The translations under genes were made by a program, and so were the position numbers. Below the pieces are notes generated by a model. The model worked only from the letters and a program-made list of their open reading frames with translations, ran no database searches and was not told where the DNA came from. A DNA stretch of 64,000 bases from Bacteroidota bacterium (GTDB lineage Bacteria > Bacteroidota > Bacteroidia > Chitinophagales > Chitinophagaceae), in the NCBI GenBank assembly GCA_016711825.1, contig JADJSG010000004.1, forward strand, positions 186,001-250,000. Reading direction: 5' to 3'. Positions 1 through 9,246 of this stretch are shown one piece after another (positions within the stretch are counted from its first letter, which is position 1; every line of letters begins with the position of its first letter).

Positions 1-582
1 TTATTTATTGTCGCTTTCTTTCTTACACATTTCAGCTTGTTCAAGGTGTTTTCTCAGTGTAGGTAAGGTATTGGATGCCCATGCTTTGATATCACTATCA
101 TTGCCATCATTAGCTGCTTTTTCAAAAAGGTCAACTGCATTTTTGTGATCTTTTACCATTTTTTCGCTATACTCTTTATCGAAATCACTTACTGATTTAT
201 CATTCATTTTTTTGTAATCATCCATAGCATCATTGGTTGTAGAAGTGGGAAGCGTCATATTTTTACTTTTTGCCAAAGCAATTAAATCATTCAATGATTT
301 ACTGTGAGCATCTTCCATCATTTTGCCTAATTCTTTTACACTTTTCAAGGTGCCTTTTTGCTGTGCTAATTTCCCCAGGTTGACTTCTTCCATATTTATT
401 TCAGCAGCATTCACTAAAAATTTAGCATCTTTTTCATTTTTATTATCATCAAATTTTTCTTCATTGCTTTCTAAAGCAATTACTTTGGTATCTTCAGGTT
501 TATTATCAGTGCATGATATAGCGCCTATCATAAAAACAAGTATAAGTGTGGTTTGGATCAAAATTGATTTGTAATTTTTCAT
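1..582 (-). CDS. DUF4142 family lipoprotein
   Basis: This 193-residue protein begins with a lipoprotein signal peptide: a short basic end, a hydrophobic core and a lipobox ending GAISC near residue 24. The mature part is helical, hydrophilic and Lys/Asp-rich. It carries the DUF4142 pattern: FLVNAAEINMEEVNLGKLA, then a histidine-bearing helix (MMEDAHSKSLNDL), then a C-terminal helix (TLPTLRKHLEQAE). DUF4142 is a ferritin-like four-helix family of periplasmic or outer-membrane proteins without a settled function, often found among stress genes. It lies just downstream of a YflT-type stress protein on the same strand, which fits that role. The family call is from pattern recall; the function is unknown. 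Confidence 0.85.
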   Translation of the reverse strand: MKNYKSILIQTTLILVFMIGAISCTDNKPEDTKVIALESNEEKFDDNKNEKDAKFLVNAAEINMEEVNLGKLAQQKGTLKSVKELGKMMEDAHSKSLNDLIALAKSKNMTLPTSTTNDAMDDYKKMNDKSVSDFDKEYSEKMVKDHKNAVDLFEKAANDGNDSDIKAWASNTLPTLRKHLEQAEMCKKESDNK

Positions 583-737
583 TTTAATAGTTTTTTTTAA
601 TGTTAATTTTTATTGTTAGAGTAAAGAAAATTGAGATGTATGATATTTTATAATAAGTAGGAATAAAAACTGTTTGAGCATTTTTATGCAGGCATTCAAT
701 TGACATTTCTCCACTATAAAATAAATAAAATGGTTTT

Positions 738-1286
738 TTATCTGTAAATTTCAAGGCCATTGTTTGTACGCCAGTTATTTTCAAAGTATTCTGCATCCTC
801 ATCATTACGGGGTCGAACACCCAATACAACATGACCATTTTTTATACCCGTTTCATATAACTTAGCACGGTCTTCAGGAATACCTGAACCTACCAAAGCC
901 CCAATAACGCCACCTGCTATACCACCTGCACCAGCACCAGCTAAGCCGGCTGCTATTGGTCCAGCAATTAAAACACCAAGTCCCGGTATCACTAAACTGG
1001 TTCCAATGGCTGCAATTACTCCTGCTATAGCACCAATAGTACCTCCAATAGCTGAACCAGTACCTGCACCTTCGGCAGCCCTTGTCAATTCAGTTTCTAC
1101 AACATCACCTGTATAGTAATTTTTTTTGGTATCGTTTGACATCACTAAATTAATGTCATCTTTTGCATAACCTCTCTCATGCAAAGTATTATAGGCCTTT
1201 TCAGTGCTTTCGCGATCGCGAAACATTCCTGTTAACATGCCATTTTCTGTGGTATTTCCTGCCACTTGTTGTTGATTGTTTTCCAT
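738..1286 (-). CDS. General stress protein 17M / YflT-like domain protein
   Basis: The 182-residue product starts with about 15 polar Gln/Asn-rich residues. A YflT-type domain follows (MLTGMFRDRESTEKAYNTL, then a GYAKDDINLVMS segment). A long Gly/Ala/Ile-rich hydrophobic stretch at about residues 72-140 could form two membrane-inserted hairpins. The C-terminal part (IPEDRAKLYETGIKNGHVVLGV) is typical of the heat-induced stress protein YflT family, where a glycine-zipper region sits between two conserved blocks. No enzymatic residues are visible. It shares strand and spacing with the DUF4142 gene downstream and a tiny membrane protein upstream, which suggests a co-regulated envelope-stress group. 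The molecular role is not known. Confidence 0.8.
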   Translation of the reverse strand: MENNQQQVAGNTTENGMLTGMFRDRESTEKAYNTLHERGYAKDDINLVMSNDTKKNYYTGDVVETELTRAAEGAGTGSAIGGTIGAIAGVIAAIGTSLVIPGLGVLIAGPIAAGLAGAGAGGIAGGVIGALVGSGIPEDRAKLYETGIKNGHVVLGVRPRNDEDAEYFENNWRTNNGLEIYR

Positions 1287-1342
1287 TTTATTTTGTTTTT
1301 TAATGATTAAAATTTTTTATTTTATAATGATTTATTATGATT

Positions 1343-1462
1343 CTAGTTACATTGTCCTAAAACAATCCAAATAATAACAAAAACGATTATTGTGCCGATA
1401 CATCCTCCGCCTAACTTTTTGGCTCCATAGCCTGCAATAAGCGTTTTAAATAAATTGTTCAT
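1343..1462 (-). CDS. 39-residue single-pass membrane peptide
   Basis: A short open frame encodes 39 residues with a basic amphipathic start (MNNLFKTLIAGYGAKKLGGG) followed by a hydrophobic segment (TIIVFVIIWIVLG) long enough to cross the membrane once, ending QCN. The AKKLGGGC junction is a glycine hinge. An A-rich stretch upstream of the ATG (AAAGTAAAAACAAC) is a plausible Bacteroidota translation start region. It lies between two stress-type genes on the same strand. I recall similar tiny proteins in Bacteroidota genomes but cannot name a family, so the function is unknown. Confidence 0.6.
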   Translation of the reverse strand: MNNLFKTLIAGYGAKKLGGGCIGTIIVFVIIWIVLGQCN

Positions 1463-1698
1463 GTTGTTTTTACTTTTGTTTTCTGGGTTATATAATGGAT
1501 GATATTCATAGGTAAATTATATTCGCTACATTCAAATTGAATATTTTTTAAACAAGCGTTTAACTATATTCAAAATATTGGAAATAAGCCTTTATTGAGA
1601 TGAACTGGCATAGAGAACAATAAGTATCTATTTTAATTCATTGTATTATCTATTTTTATCTACCTTGTAATTTTTCTTTAAAAGGTCATTGATGGTCA

Positions 1699-2106
1699 TT
1701 ATTTACTTTTACCGTTTCCTTTTGCTTGACTCCCTTTATTTCGATGCTGGGTATCTTGGTTTTGATTTTTATTAGCATGCTCATCTGTCACTTCCTTTGC
1801 ATTGCCACCTTCATTGCGTGTAGGATTTGTTAATCCGATAGTTGATTGGGTAGGATCTTGCTTGTTGATGTCATGATTTATATTACCTTCTTCATCTAGG
1901 GAAGAATCATTTAAAATAAAATCATTCTTTGCTTCTATGGTTCTTTTTTGACTTTCCGTTTCTTCATTCTCACCAACTTCATGTTTTTTGATTTGATTTG
2001 GATTGTTTGCATTCGGTTTTTGCTTGTTAAAATCTTGGTTTGTTTTTTCTTTTAACATGCTATCATTCTTTTGATGGTTGTTGTTGTTGTGCGTAGTAGA
2101 TTTCAT
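1699..2106 (-). CDS. Hydrophilic, probably disordered protein of unknown function
   Basis: The 135-residue product is almost entirely polar, rich in Asn, Gln, Lys, Glu, Asp and Thr, with no hydrophobic core, signal peptide or membrane segment. Runs such as HNNNNHQKND and NKNQNQDTQHRNKGSQAKGNGKSK point to an intrinsically disordered chain. I do not recognise a named family. Its position at the head of the minus-strand stress group suggests a role in stress or desiccation tolerance, but this is inference from context only. A near-consensus -7 element (GACCTTTG, minus strand, about 2145-2152) lies about 40 bases upstream of the ATG. Confidence 0.65.
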   Translation of the reverse strand: MKSTTHNNNNHQKNDSMLKEKTNQDFNKQKPNANNPNQIKKHEVGENEETESQKRTIEAKNDFILNDSSLDEEGNINHDINKQDPTQSTIGLTNPTRNEGGNAKEVTDEHANKNQNQDTQHRNKGSQAKGNGKSK

Positions 2107-2457
2107 TATGTGAATATTTAAAGATTAACTGAATTGATACAATGCAAAGGTCTTATACTTTATGCTGCCAATTACTACATAATAATGCAAAAGGCTTACA
2201 ACATTCACAGTTCAAATAGTAGAAGCATTTCTACTCCATTTTTAAAAACATTGATTCCTTAAACATAATATAGACAGCCCTTTGGTAAGTATTGCACATA
2301 ACACCTCTTTTCAATAGTACGAAGTATTATTTTCACACATCATCTACATCCTTTAATCAATGCTTAAAAGACATTCTATGTACTTGTGAACCTTATGATC
2401 AAAAGAATGAAAAGAAGTCATTAAAAAAGAGGATATATTTATTTACTTTGCATCGTT
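2107..2457. other. Divergent intergenic region
   Basis: These 351 bases separate the minus-strand stress group from the plus-strand MMPL gene. The minus-strand -7-like box GACCTTTG lies at about 2145-2152. Just before the TTG start of the MMPL gene is a TTTACTTTGC block that resembles the plus-strand -7 box with one base fewer of spacing. I see no RNA gene or strong hairpin. Confidence 0.5.
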
Positions 2458-5400
2458 TTGAAAGATTTATTTGTCCATATTTATCGTTATTTATCCAAAA
2501 GAAAAACATTTACTTTTCTTTTCTTTTTTGCATGTATCGCTGTGTTTGCATTCTTTACGTCAAAGCTTAGTTTTGAAACCGACTTAGCGAGTATGATGCC
2601 AAGCAATGCCAAAACCAGCAAGGCACAGGAAATCATGACAAACAATAAAGCATTAGACAAAATTATTGTTTCGGTAGCGAGCAGGGACAGTACACCTATT
2701 GAAGCAGATGTTCTTGTTGCTTACATTGATGATTTTGCATTGACGCTTTTAGCGAATGATAGCGCAAAACGGATTGCAAATATTGAAACTAAGCAAGATG
2801 ATGAGAAGATCATTGCCTTGTTTGATATTGTCAATAACAACCTGCCATTTCTTTTACAAAAAAATGACTATCTCCTTATTGATAGCCTCATACAAAATAC
2901 ACAGATAGAAAAAACATTACAAGCCAACTATGCTACTTTAGCCAACGCCAATGGGATGGCCATGAAGCAGTTAATTGTAAAAGACCCTTTGGGCATTTCC
3001 ATGCCTGCATTTAAAAAACTATATCAACTAAAGCTTGATGAAAATGTTACCTTATATGACGGATATATTTCAAATTACGACAATACCCAGTTTACTTTTT
3101 TTATACACCCTGCCTACCCTGCTTCCAATACAGGCATGAATGAAGGATTAGAAAAAATCATTGAAAAAACAAAGGAACATCTACACAACAATGATGCCTA
3201 TAAAAATATACGTTGTGATGCATTTGGAGCTCATCTTGTAGCTGCTGGCAATGCCACACAAATGCGGGCAGATACTCTATTGACATTGAGTATTACGATT
3301 GTTTTACTGATTGCCTTATTTCTGTATTTTTTTAGAAATAGCTTAGCCCCCTTGCAAATCATGATTCCTGTATTGTTTGGTGGATTGTTTGGCATGTCGA
3401 TGATGTATTTGTTAAACGGCACCGTGAGTCTGATAGCCTTGGGTGCTTCAAGTGTGATTTTGGGCATTGCGGTCAATTACTCCCTCCATTTTATGTCGCA
3501 TCTCAAACATGCACAACATAAGGAACACACCATTCGAGCACTCACCCAACCCATGACTATTGGCAGTTTTACTACGATATTCGCATTTTTAAGTTTGACA
3601 TTTGTGCACACGCCGGTATTGCAAGAATTAGGTCTGTTTGCAGCATTCAATCTCATGGGGTCTTCATTTTGCACCCTGGTATTTTTACCTCATTTTGTAA
3701 AAGAAAAATCAACCCCGCTGGCGCCAAACATCATTGATAAAATAGCATTGCTCAACCCAAATAAAAACAAATGGATGGTGATTGGCATTGCCTTATTTAC
3801 CATTTGCATGGCCTTTTTTATGAATGATGTACGCTTTAATGAAGATTTGATGAAGATGAATTTTATGAGTGCTTCATTGAAGCAATCACAACAAATCATC
3901 AATGAAAGAAACAGTGAATCATTAAATAGCACTTTTTGTGTAAGTGAAGGATCCGATTGGAACGATGCATTGACTCATAGCGCATCAGCCCAAACCCAAC
4001 TGGCTACTTTAAAACAAAAAGGCTTGCTGAAAAAGTATCTTTCTATCAATGATTTTTTGCTTACACCAGCCCAACAACAAGAAAAAATAGCCACATGGAA
4101 TCAGTTTTGGACCGCTGAAAAAAAAGCAACAACCCTTGCTTCATTGCAAAATATCGGAAGTAAACTTGGATATAATGCACTGGCCTTTACCGATATTGCC
4201 CAAACCCTCAATACTTCGTATACACAAACCGATACATCCTATGAAAGTGCTTTTAAAGATTTGTTTAAAGATTTTATCATAAACACCAATGGAAAGGTTA
4301 AGCTTCTCACATTGATTAAAACAAATCAAGAAAACAGGAATCAATTATATGCATCCTTTCATGAAAACGAACATACTTTTTTAACAGACAAACAACTCAT
4401 CACTACACAATTTGTACAATTTATTCAGGAAGATTTTTATACCATACTTGCACTCACGTCCTTGATTGTTTTTTTAACCATCTTATTATCCTATGGTAGA
4501 ATTGAAATTGCATTGATTTCATTTATTCCGATGGTGATTACATGGATTTGCATCTTAGGTCTAATGGCATTGTTGCACATTGAGTTTAATATCATTAACA
4601 TCATCATCTCTACATTGATCTTTGGACTGGGCGATGATTACAGCATATTTATAACCGACGGATTGATAGAAAAATACAAATACGGCACCAACAAAATAAA
4701 CGCCATCAAAACATCCATTTTTCTTTCAGCTATTACAACAGTCATTGGGCTCGGTATCTTAATATTTGCGCAACATCCTGCATTGCGATCCATTGCCTTA
4801 GTCTCTGTGATAGGTATATTTTCTATTTTACTTGTTTCCCAAACCATTCAACCTTTATTGTTCAATTTTTTTATACAAAATCGGACCCATAAAAAATTTC
4901 ATCCATTTACATTATGGAGTTTTATCAGAACGGTATTTGCCTTTACGTATTATGTTACGGGTTGTATGTTAGTGACCCTAATTGGCTTTATACTCATCAA
5001 GTGTATTCCTATTGCGAAAGACAAAATGAAATATGCCTACCATGTTGTTATTTGCAAGATGATGTGGAGTTTGCTGTATTTAATGTGCAATGTACGCAAA
5101 CGATTTGATGGGCTTGAAAATAAAGATTTCTCTAAACCGTCGGTCATCATTGCCAATCATGCATCTTTTTTAGACTTACTTCGTATTATTTCATTGCATC
5201 CTAAAATATTATTGATGACTAACCAATGGGTTTGGCGTTCACCTGTATTTGGTGCTTTGGTTCGTTTGGCCGATTATTATCCTGTAGAAGAAGGTGCTGA
5301 ATTTAGTGTAGATAAATTGAAGTATTGGGTAGACAGAGGCTATAGCATTGCCGTATTTCCGGAAGGAACACGCAGTTATACCGATCAAATCAAACGATTT

Positions 5401-6303
5401 CATAAAGGGGCCTTTTACATTGCAGAGAAATTGCAATTAGATATTCTACCAATTCTATTTCATGGCATTGGATATAGTATGAGCAAGGGTGATTTTCTTT
5501 TAAAAAACGGAGAAGTGAATGCTAAATATTTGCCACGCATCAAATATAACGACAAGCAATTTGGCGAAACGTATACGGAAAAAGCCAAAAATATTGGACG
5601 ATATTTTAGAAGTGAATTTTTGAAGTATAAAGAATCAAGGGAAGTTCCTACTTATTTTAAAGAACAATTGATCAAAAATTATATTTACAAAGGACCTATC
5701 CTTGAGTGGTATTGTAGAATAAAAGTAAAATTAGAAAACTATTATACCCCTATTGAAAAATTAGTTCCTAAGCAGGGGCAGGTATTGGACATAGGATGTG
5801 GTTATGGTTTTTTGGCATACATGCTGGCTTGGACATCAGGGCAAAGAACGATAACTGGTATTGATTATGATGAAGAAAAAATATCGGTTGCCAATCATAC
5901 CTTTTCAAAAAACGAGAATATTCGATTTGTAACAGGTGATGCATTGCACTTTCCCGATGACACTTTGTATGATTGTATCCTTATCATGGATGTATTGCAT
6001 TATCTACTACCTGAAAACCAGCTCGCATTATTACAAAAATGCATTCATTCACTCACTGAACATGGCACTTTGATTGTGCGTGATGGGTTAAAAAATATGA
6101 ATCAAAAACATAAGGGTACTGAACTAACCGAATTGTTTTCGACAAAAGTATTTAGTTTTAATAAAACAAATAATGCGCTTCACTTTATAGACAAGCAATT
6201 TTTAGATGATTTTGCTACGCAAAATCATCTAAAAATGCGTATCATCGATGAAACAACTTTCACTTCAAACATCATTGCCGTATTCTCAAAAAAAGAATAT
6301 TAA
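2458..6303 (+). CDS. Trifunctional MMPL transporter / lysophospholipid acyltransferase / SAM methyltransferase
   Basis: This 1281-residue protein joins three units. Residues about 1-850 form an RND/MMPL-type transporter: a first membrane helix, a periplasmic loop, a helix bundle, and a second copy of the same pattern with GLGDDYSIF in the second bundle. Residues about 870-1070 are a PlsC-type acyltransferase with NHASFLD (H901, D906) and FPEGTRS (967-973). Residues about 1090-1281 are a class I methyltransferase with VLDIGCGYG at 1109-1117. The likely role is moving a lipid or lipid-linked pigment while acylating and methylating it in the cytoplasm, as in aryl-polyene/flexirubin-type pathways, but no such cluster is nearby. 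The start is TTG at 2458; the next in-frame ATG lies too far inside. The trmN6-like gene follows with no gap. Confidence 0.88.
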   Translation: MKDLFVHIYRYLSKRKTFTFLFFFACIAVFAFFTSKLSFETDLASMMPSNAKTSKAQEIMTNNKALDKIIVSVASRDSTPIEADVLVAYIDDFALTLLANDSAKRIANIETKQDDEKIIALFDIVNNNLPFLLQKNDYLLIDSLIQNTQIEKTLQANYATLANANGMAMKQLIVKDPLGISMPAFKKLYQLKLDENVTLYDGYISNYDNTQFTFFIHPAYPASNTGMNEGLEKIIEKTKEHLHNNDAYKNIRCDAFGAHLVAAGNATQMRADTLLTLSITIVLLIALFLYFFRNSLAPLQIMIPVLFGGLFGMSMMYLLNGTVSLIALGASSVILGIAVNYSLHFMSHLKHAQHKEHTIRALTQPMTIGSFTTIFAFLSLTFVHTPVLQELGLFAAFNLMGSSFCTLVFLPHFVKEKSTPLAPNIIDKIALLNPNKNKWMVIGIALFTICMAFFMNDVRFNEDLMKMNFMSASLKQSQQIINERNSESLNSTFCVSEGSDWNDALTHSASAQTQLATLKQKGLLKKYLSINDFLLTPAQQQEKIATWNQFWTAEKKATTLASLQNIGSKLGYNALAFTDIAQTLNTSYTQTDTSYESAFKDLFKDFIINTNGKVKLLTLIKTNQENRNQLYASFHENEHTFLTDKQLITTQFVQFIQEDFYTILALTSLIVFLTILLSYGRIEIALISFIPMVITWICILGLMALLHIEFNIINIIISTLIFGLGDDYSIFITDGLIEKYKYGTNKINAIKTSIFLSAITTVIGLGILIFAQHPALRSIALVSVIGIFSILLVSQTIQPLLFNFFIQNRTHKKFHPFTLWSFIRTVFAFTYYVTGCMLVTLIGFILIKCIPIAKDKMKYAYHVVICKMMWSLLYLMCNVRKRFDGLENKDFSKPSVIIANHASFLDLLRIISLHPKILLMTNQWVWRSPVFGALVRLADYYPVEEGAEFSVDKLKYWVDRGYSIAVFPEGTRSYTDQIKRFHKGAFYIAEKLQLDILPILFHGIGYSMSKGDFLLKNGEVNAKYLPRIKYNDKQFGETYTEKAKNIGRYFRSEFLKYKESREVPTYFKEQLIKNYIYKGPILEWYCRIKVKLENYYTPIEKLVPKQGQVLDIGCGYGFLAYMLAWTSGQRTITGIDYDEEKISVANHTFSKNENIRFVTGDALHFPDDTLYDCILIMDVLHYLLPENQLALLQKCIHSLTEHGTLIVRDGLKNMNQKHKGTELTELFSTKVFSFNKTNNALHFIDKQFLDDFATQNHLKMRIIDETTFTSNIIAVFSKKEY

Positions 6304-7008
6304 ATGAACAACTACTTTCAATTTAAGAAGTTTACCATCTATCAAGACCAATGTGCGATGAAAGTGACAGAAATCGCTTGTATACAAGGCGCCTGGTGCG
6401 AATTACCCGAAGATGCACAAACCATTTTAGATATAGGATGTGGTACAGGATTATTATCGCTGATGATAGCACAAAAAAATAAAAATGTACGTATTGATGC
6501 CGTAGAAATAGATTCGTCCAGTTACAATCAAGCCAAACATAATATTGAAAACTCAGCCTTTAAACATCAGATTCATTGTATTCATTCCGATATCAAAAAC
6601 CATCTGCCCAATGATGTATATGATTTTATCATTTGCAACCCACCTTTTTTTGAACAACAACTAAAATCACTTAACAAACAAAAAAATACAGCATGGCATA
6701 GTGAGCAACTTACACTTAAAGAGCTTGTAAGGATCATTCATTGTTTATTAAAACCATCGGGAAGTTTCTGCATTTTATTGCCTATACATAGAATGGAAGA
6801 ACTAAATACCTTTTGTGCTGCATTGAATTTTTTTTCGATTAAAACATTAGCTATCAGACATTCGACACAACACCCTGTAACGCATCAGGTAAGTATTTTT
6901 TCAAAAAAAATACAAGCCTGCCATGAAGCGGTATTAAGCATCAAAGAAGATGGAAAATATACGGATGATTTTACCCAATTGTTGGGTGCATATTATTTAA
7001 AACTATAG
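6304..7008 (+). CDS. trmN6: tRNA1(Val) (adenine37-N6)-methyltransferase
   Basis: The 234-residue protein has an SAM-binding motif I (LDIGCGTG, residues 42-49) and an NPPF motif (112-115), the signature of N6-adenine methyltransferases. The length and the NPPF followed by short linkers to a C-terminal beta region match the YfiC/TrmN6 group, which methylates A37 of tRNA1(Val) in the cytoplasm. The ATG starts on the base after the stop codon of the MMPL fusion gene, so the two are probably one transcript with translational coupling. The substrate is inferred from family likeness; another small-RNA or protein methyltransferase of the same fold is possible. Confidence 0.8.
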   Translation: MNNYFQFKKFTIYQDQCAMKVTEIACIQGAWCELPEDAQTILDIGCGTGLLSLMIAQKNKNVRIDAVEIDSSSYNQAKHNIENSAFKHQIHCIHSDIKNHLPNDVYDFIICNPPFFEQQLKSLNKQKNTAWHSEQLTLKELVRIIHCLLKPSGSFCILLPIHRMEELNTFCAALNFFSIKTLAIRHSTQHPVTHQVSIFSKKIQACHEAVLSIKEDGKYTDDFTQLLGAYYLKL

Positions 7009-7047
7009 AAAATACTCTTTTTCGATTACTATTTGAAAGTATTTCTA

Positions 7048-9033
7048 CTAGTCACCATGCTCAACTCTTTTCAGATTTAAATTGGTAACAGGTGCTACAA
7101 TTAATGGGTATTTTTCAACTGTAACATAAGAGGAATCGAGTCCAAAGCCTTTTTCTTCACTAAGACTGATTTTTTTGAGTAAGAAATAAAAACGCATTAC
7201 TAAACGTTCAAATAATGGCAAATCATTGTCATGTGATAAGAATTTTTCCATCACAATAAATTGCCAATCACCCGCGATTTTGTTTTTCTGCAATGAAACA
7301 TAGCGACTTGTAATGTTAACTTCCTTATTGGCTACCATATCTTCAATCACCTTTCTGAACATCAAATTAATGCGTTGTTCCACCCTAAAGCCCAATCTAA
7401 ATTCAACCCTTATAATTTCATTGGGAATAATCGTATCTACAACATACTCACATTTGTAAGGTTCATCTAATACATCAACATGTACAAACCAATAAATATC
7501 AGCTCTTTTGGGCTTTTTATTTAAAATTGAATACATGATCTTATGTTCTATTTCTTTGGGGTTATTGGCACTTGTAAGATATACCAGATGGGTAGCATAT
7601 TTTGGAATACTCAAATCATTACTTAATTCTTGCAATTGGTGCATATAATCCTCCATATGCACAAACTCAACATATCGATTTTTGATTTTACGCGATTTAA
7701 ACCAAACAAACATGATAGCAAACATTAACCCTGCCACCACAAATGTGGCATAACCACCATGCGGAAACTTAATTACATTGGCAATTAAAAAGGCGGTTTC
7801 TATGATTAAATACACTACCAAAAACAGATAAATAAAAGACTTTTGAACCCGACGAACCACTAAAAAATTGGCAAATAACAAGGTACTCATCAACATGGTT
7901 AAGATAATGGCCAAACCATAGGCGGCTTCCATATTTGAAGAACTTTTGAAATATAAAACCACCAGCACACAACCGATATACATGAATGTATTCATACCTG
8001 GTATATATATCTGGCCTTTAGCATTCGACGGGAAATTAATTTTCATTTTAGGCCATAAGTTAAGGCGGGTTGCTTCACTGATTAACGTATAAGATCCCGA
8101 AATCATGGCTTGACTGGCAATGATGGCTGCTGATGTAGCGATGATAACCCCAGGTATGATAAACCATGTCGGCATTAAATCATAAAATGCATTGATACCT
8201 AATTTCTCAATGTTCTCAGGGCTAAACATCACATTTTTACGATGCGTTATTAAATAAGCCCCTTGACCAAAATAGTTCAACATCAAACAAATCTTAACAT
8301 AAATCCATGATATGCGAATATTGGGTCTACCACAATGGCCTAAATCAGAATAAAGTGCTTCTGCACCTGTAGTACAAAGAAAAACAGCCCCAAGTAACCA
8401 GAACCCTCCTGGGTAATTTGTCAGGAATTGAATCGCATAATAAGGATTTAAGGCCTTAAACACGGAGTAATCAAGACTTAAATTGCTAAATCCTAGTATT
8501 GCCAGCATGGTAAACCATATAAACATCACGGGGCCAAACAACTTACCTATGGATGCTGTCCCAAATTGTTGCATAAAAAAGAAAAAGGTAATAATCACCA
8601 ACACTACCGATACAATGGTAGCTTCTTGCAGATTATGCATTACAGGCAATTCTTTTAACCCTTCTATTGCAGATGTAATTGAAATAGGTGGGGTGATAAT
8701 GCCATCAGCGAGCAATGCCGCACCACCTATCATAGCAGGTACTACAAGCCATTTTTTTCTACGCCGAACCAGTGCATATAATGCAAATGTGCCCCCCTCT
8801 CCTTTATTATCAGCTTTTAATACCAGCCATACATATTTAATGGTTGTTTGAAGTGTAATGGTCCATAAAATACAGGAAAGACTCCCAATGATTAAGGCTT
8901 CTGTAATTTCGCGCCCCTTAGTAATAGCATTAAATACATATAATGGTGATGTGCCAATATCTCCAAAAATGATACCGAATGCAATAAGAACACCGGCTGC
9001 CGAAGCTTTTTTCAAATCTAAGTGTGAGTCCAC
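7048..9033 (-). CDS. kup: KUP-family potassium uptake protein
   Basis: The 661-residue product carries the KUP signature GDIGTSPLYVF at residues 24-34, then about twelve membrane helices to residue about 440 (including the GALFL-type GGFWLLGAVFLCTTGAEALYSD loop region), then a long cytoplasmic tail. KUP proteins import K+ together with H+ across the inner membrane. The start is GTG at 9031-9033, supported by a perfect TATATTTG -7 element at 9053-9060 that gives a leader of about 15 bases; no other start fits. It faces trmN6 with a 39-base gap between stop codons. No kinase-linked Kdp genes are near, so it is likely the general low-affinity K+ route. Confidence 0.95.
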   Translation of the reverse strand: MDSHLDLKKASAAGVLIAFGIIFGDIGTSPLYVFNAITKGREITEALIIGSLSCILWTITLQTTIKYVWLVLKADNKGEGGTFALYALVRRRKKWLVVPAMIGGAALLADGIITPPISITSAIEGLKELPVMHNLQEATIVSVVLVIITFFFFMQQFGTASIGKLFGPVMFIWFTMLAILGFSNLSLDYSVFKALNPYYAIQFLTNYPGGFWLLGAVFLCTTGAEALYSDLGHCGRPNIRISWIYVKICLMLNYFGQGAYLITHRKNVMFSPENIEKLGINAFYDLMPTWFIIPGVIIATSAAIIASQAMISGSYTLISEATRLNLWPKMKINFPSNAKGQIYIPGMNTFMYIGCVLVVLYFKSSSNMEAAYGLAIILTMLMSTLLFANFLVVRRVQKSFIYLFLVVYLIIETAFLIANVIKFPHGGYATFVVAGLMFAIMFVWFKSRKIKNRYVEFVHMEDYMHQLQELSNDLSIPKYATHLVYLTSANNPKEIEHKIMYSILNKKPKRADIYWFVHVDVLDEPYKCEYVVDTIIPNEIIRVEFRLGFRVEQRINLMFRKVIEDMVANKEVNITSRYVSLQKNKIAGDWQFIVMEKFLSHDNDLPLFERLVMRFYFLLKKISLSEEKGFGLDSSYVTVEKYPLIVAPVTNLNLKRVEHGD

Positions 9034-9052
9034 GCCTATTCAATTTAGGGTG

Positions 9053-9060
9053 CAAATATA
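9053..9060 (-). promoter_or_regulatory. -7 promoter element of kup
   Basis: The minus strand reads TATATTTG, a perfect match to the Bacteroidota -7 consensus TAnnTTTG. It ends 19 bases before the GTG start of kup. No clear TTG -33 box is visible. Confidence 0.6.
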
Positions 9061-9246
9061 GATTTTTATTTATGATGCGAAGAAAAAATACAAATGATAT
9101 AAACACTTAATAAATACATTTATTATCAATGCATACGCTGTTTGCTTCGATTGAAACATGCTGATAAAGAAATACTTATCAGGAAGGTTTTTTAAACCCT
9201 CACTAAACTTTCAATGATGATGTTTGTAAAGGTAAAAGATTTGTAC

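Noticed and set aside
2292..2570. 92-residue plus-strand open frame over the MMPL gene start
   Set aside because: It overlaps the MMPL gene's first codons in another frame and has no family-like features.
7009..7047. AAATACT/AGTATTT as a bidirectional terminator between trmN6 and kup
   Set aside because: The stem is only seven A/T-rich pairs with a long loop, too weak to call.
8483..8851. 122-residue plus-strand open frame
   Set aside because: It is antisense to the membrane region of kup, which is an intact family member.
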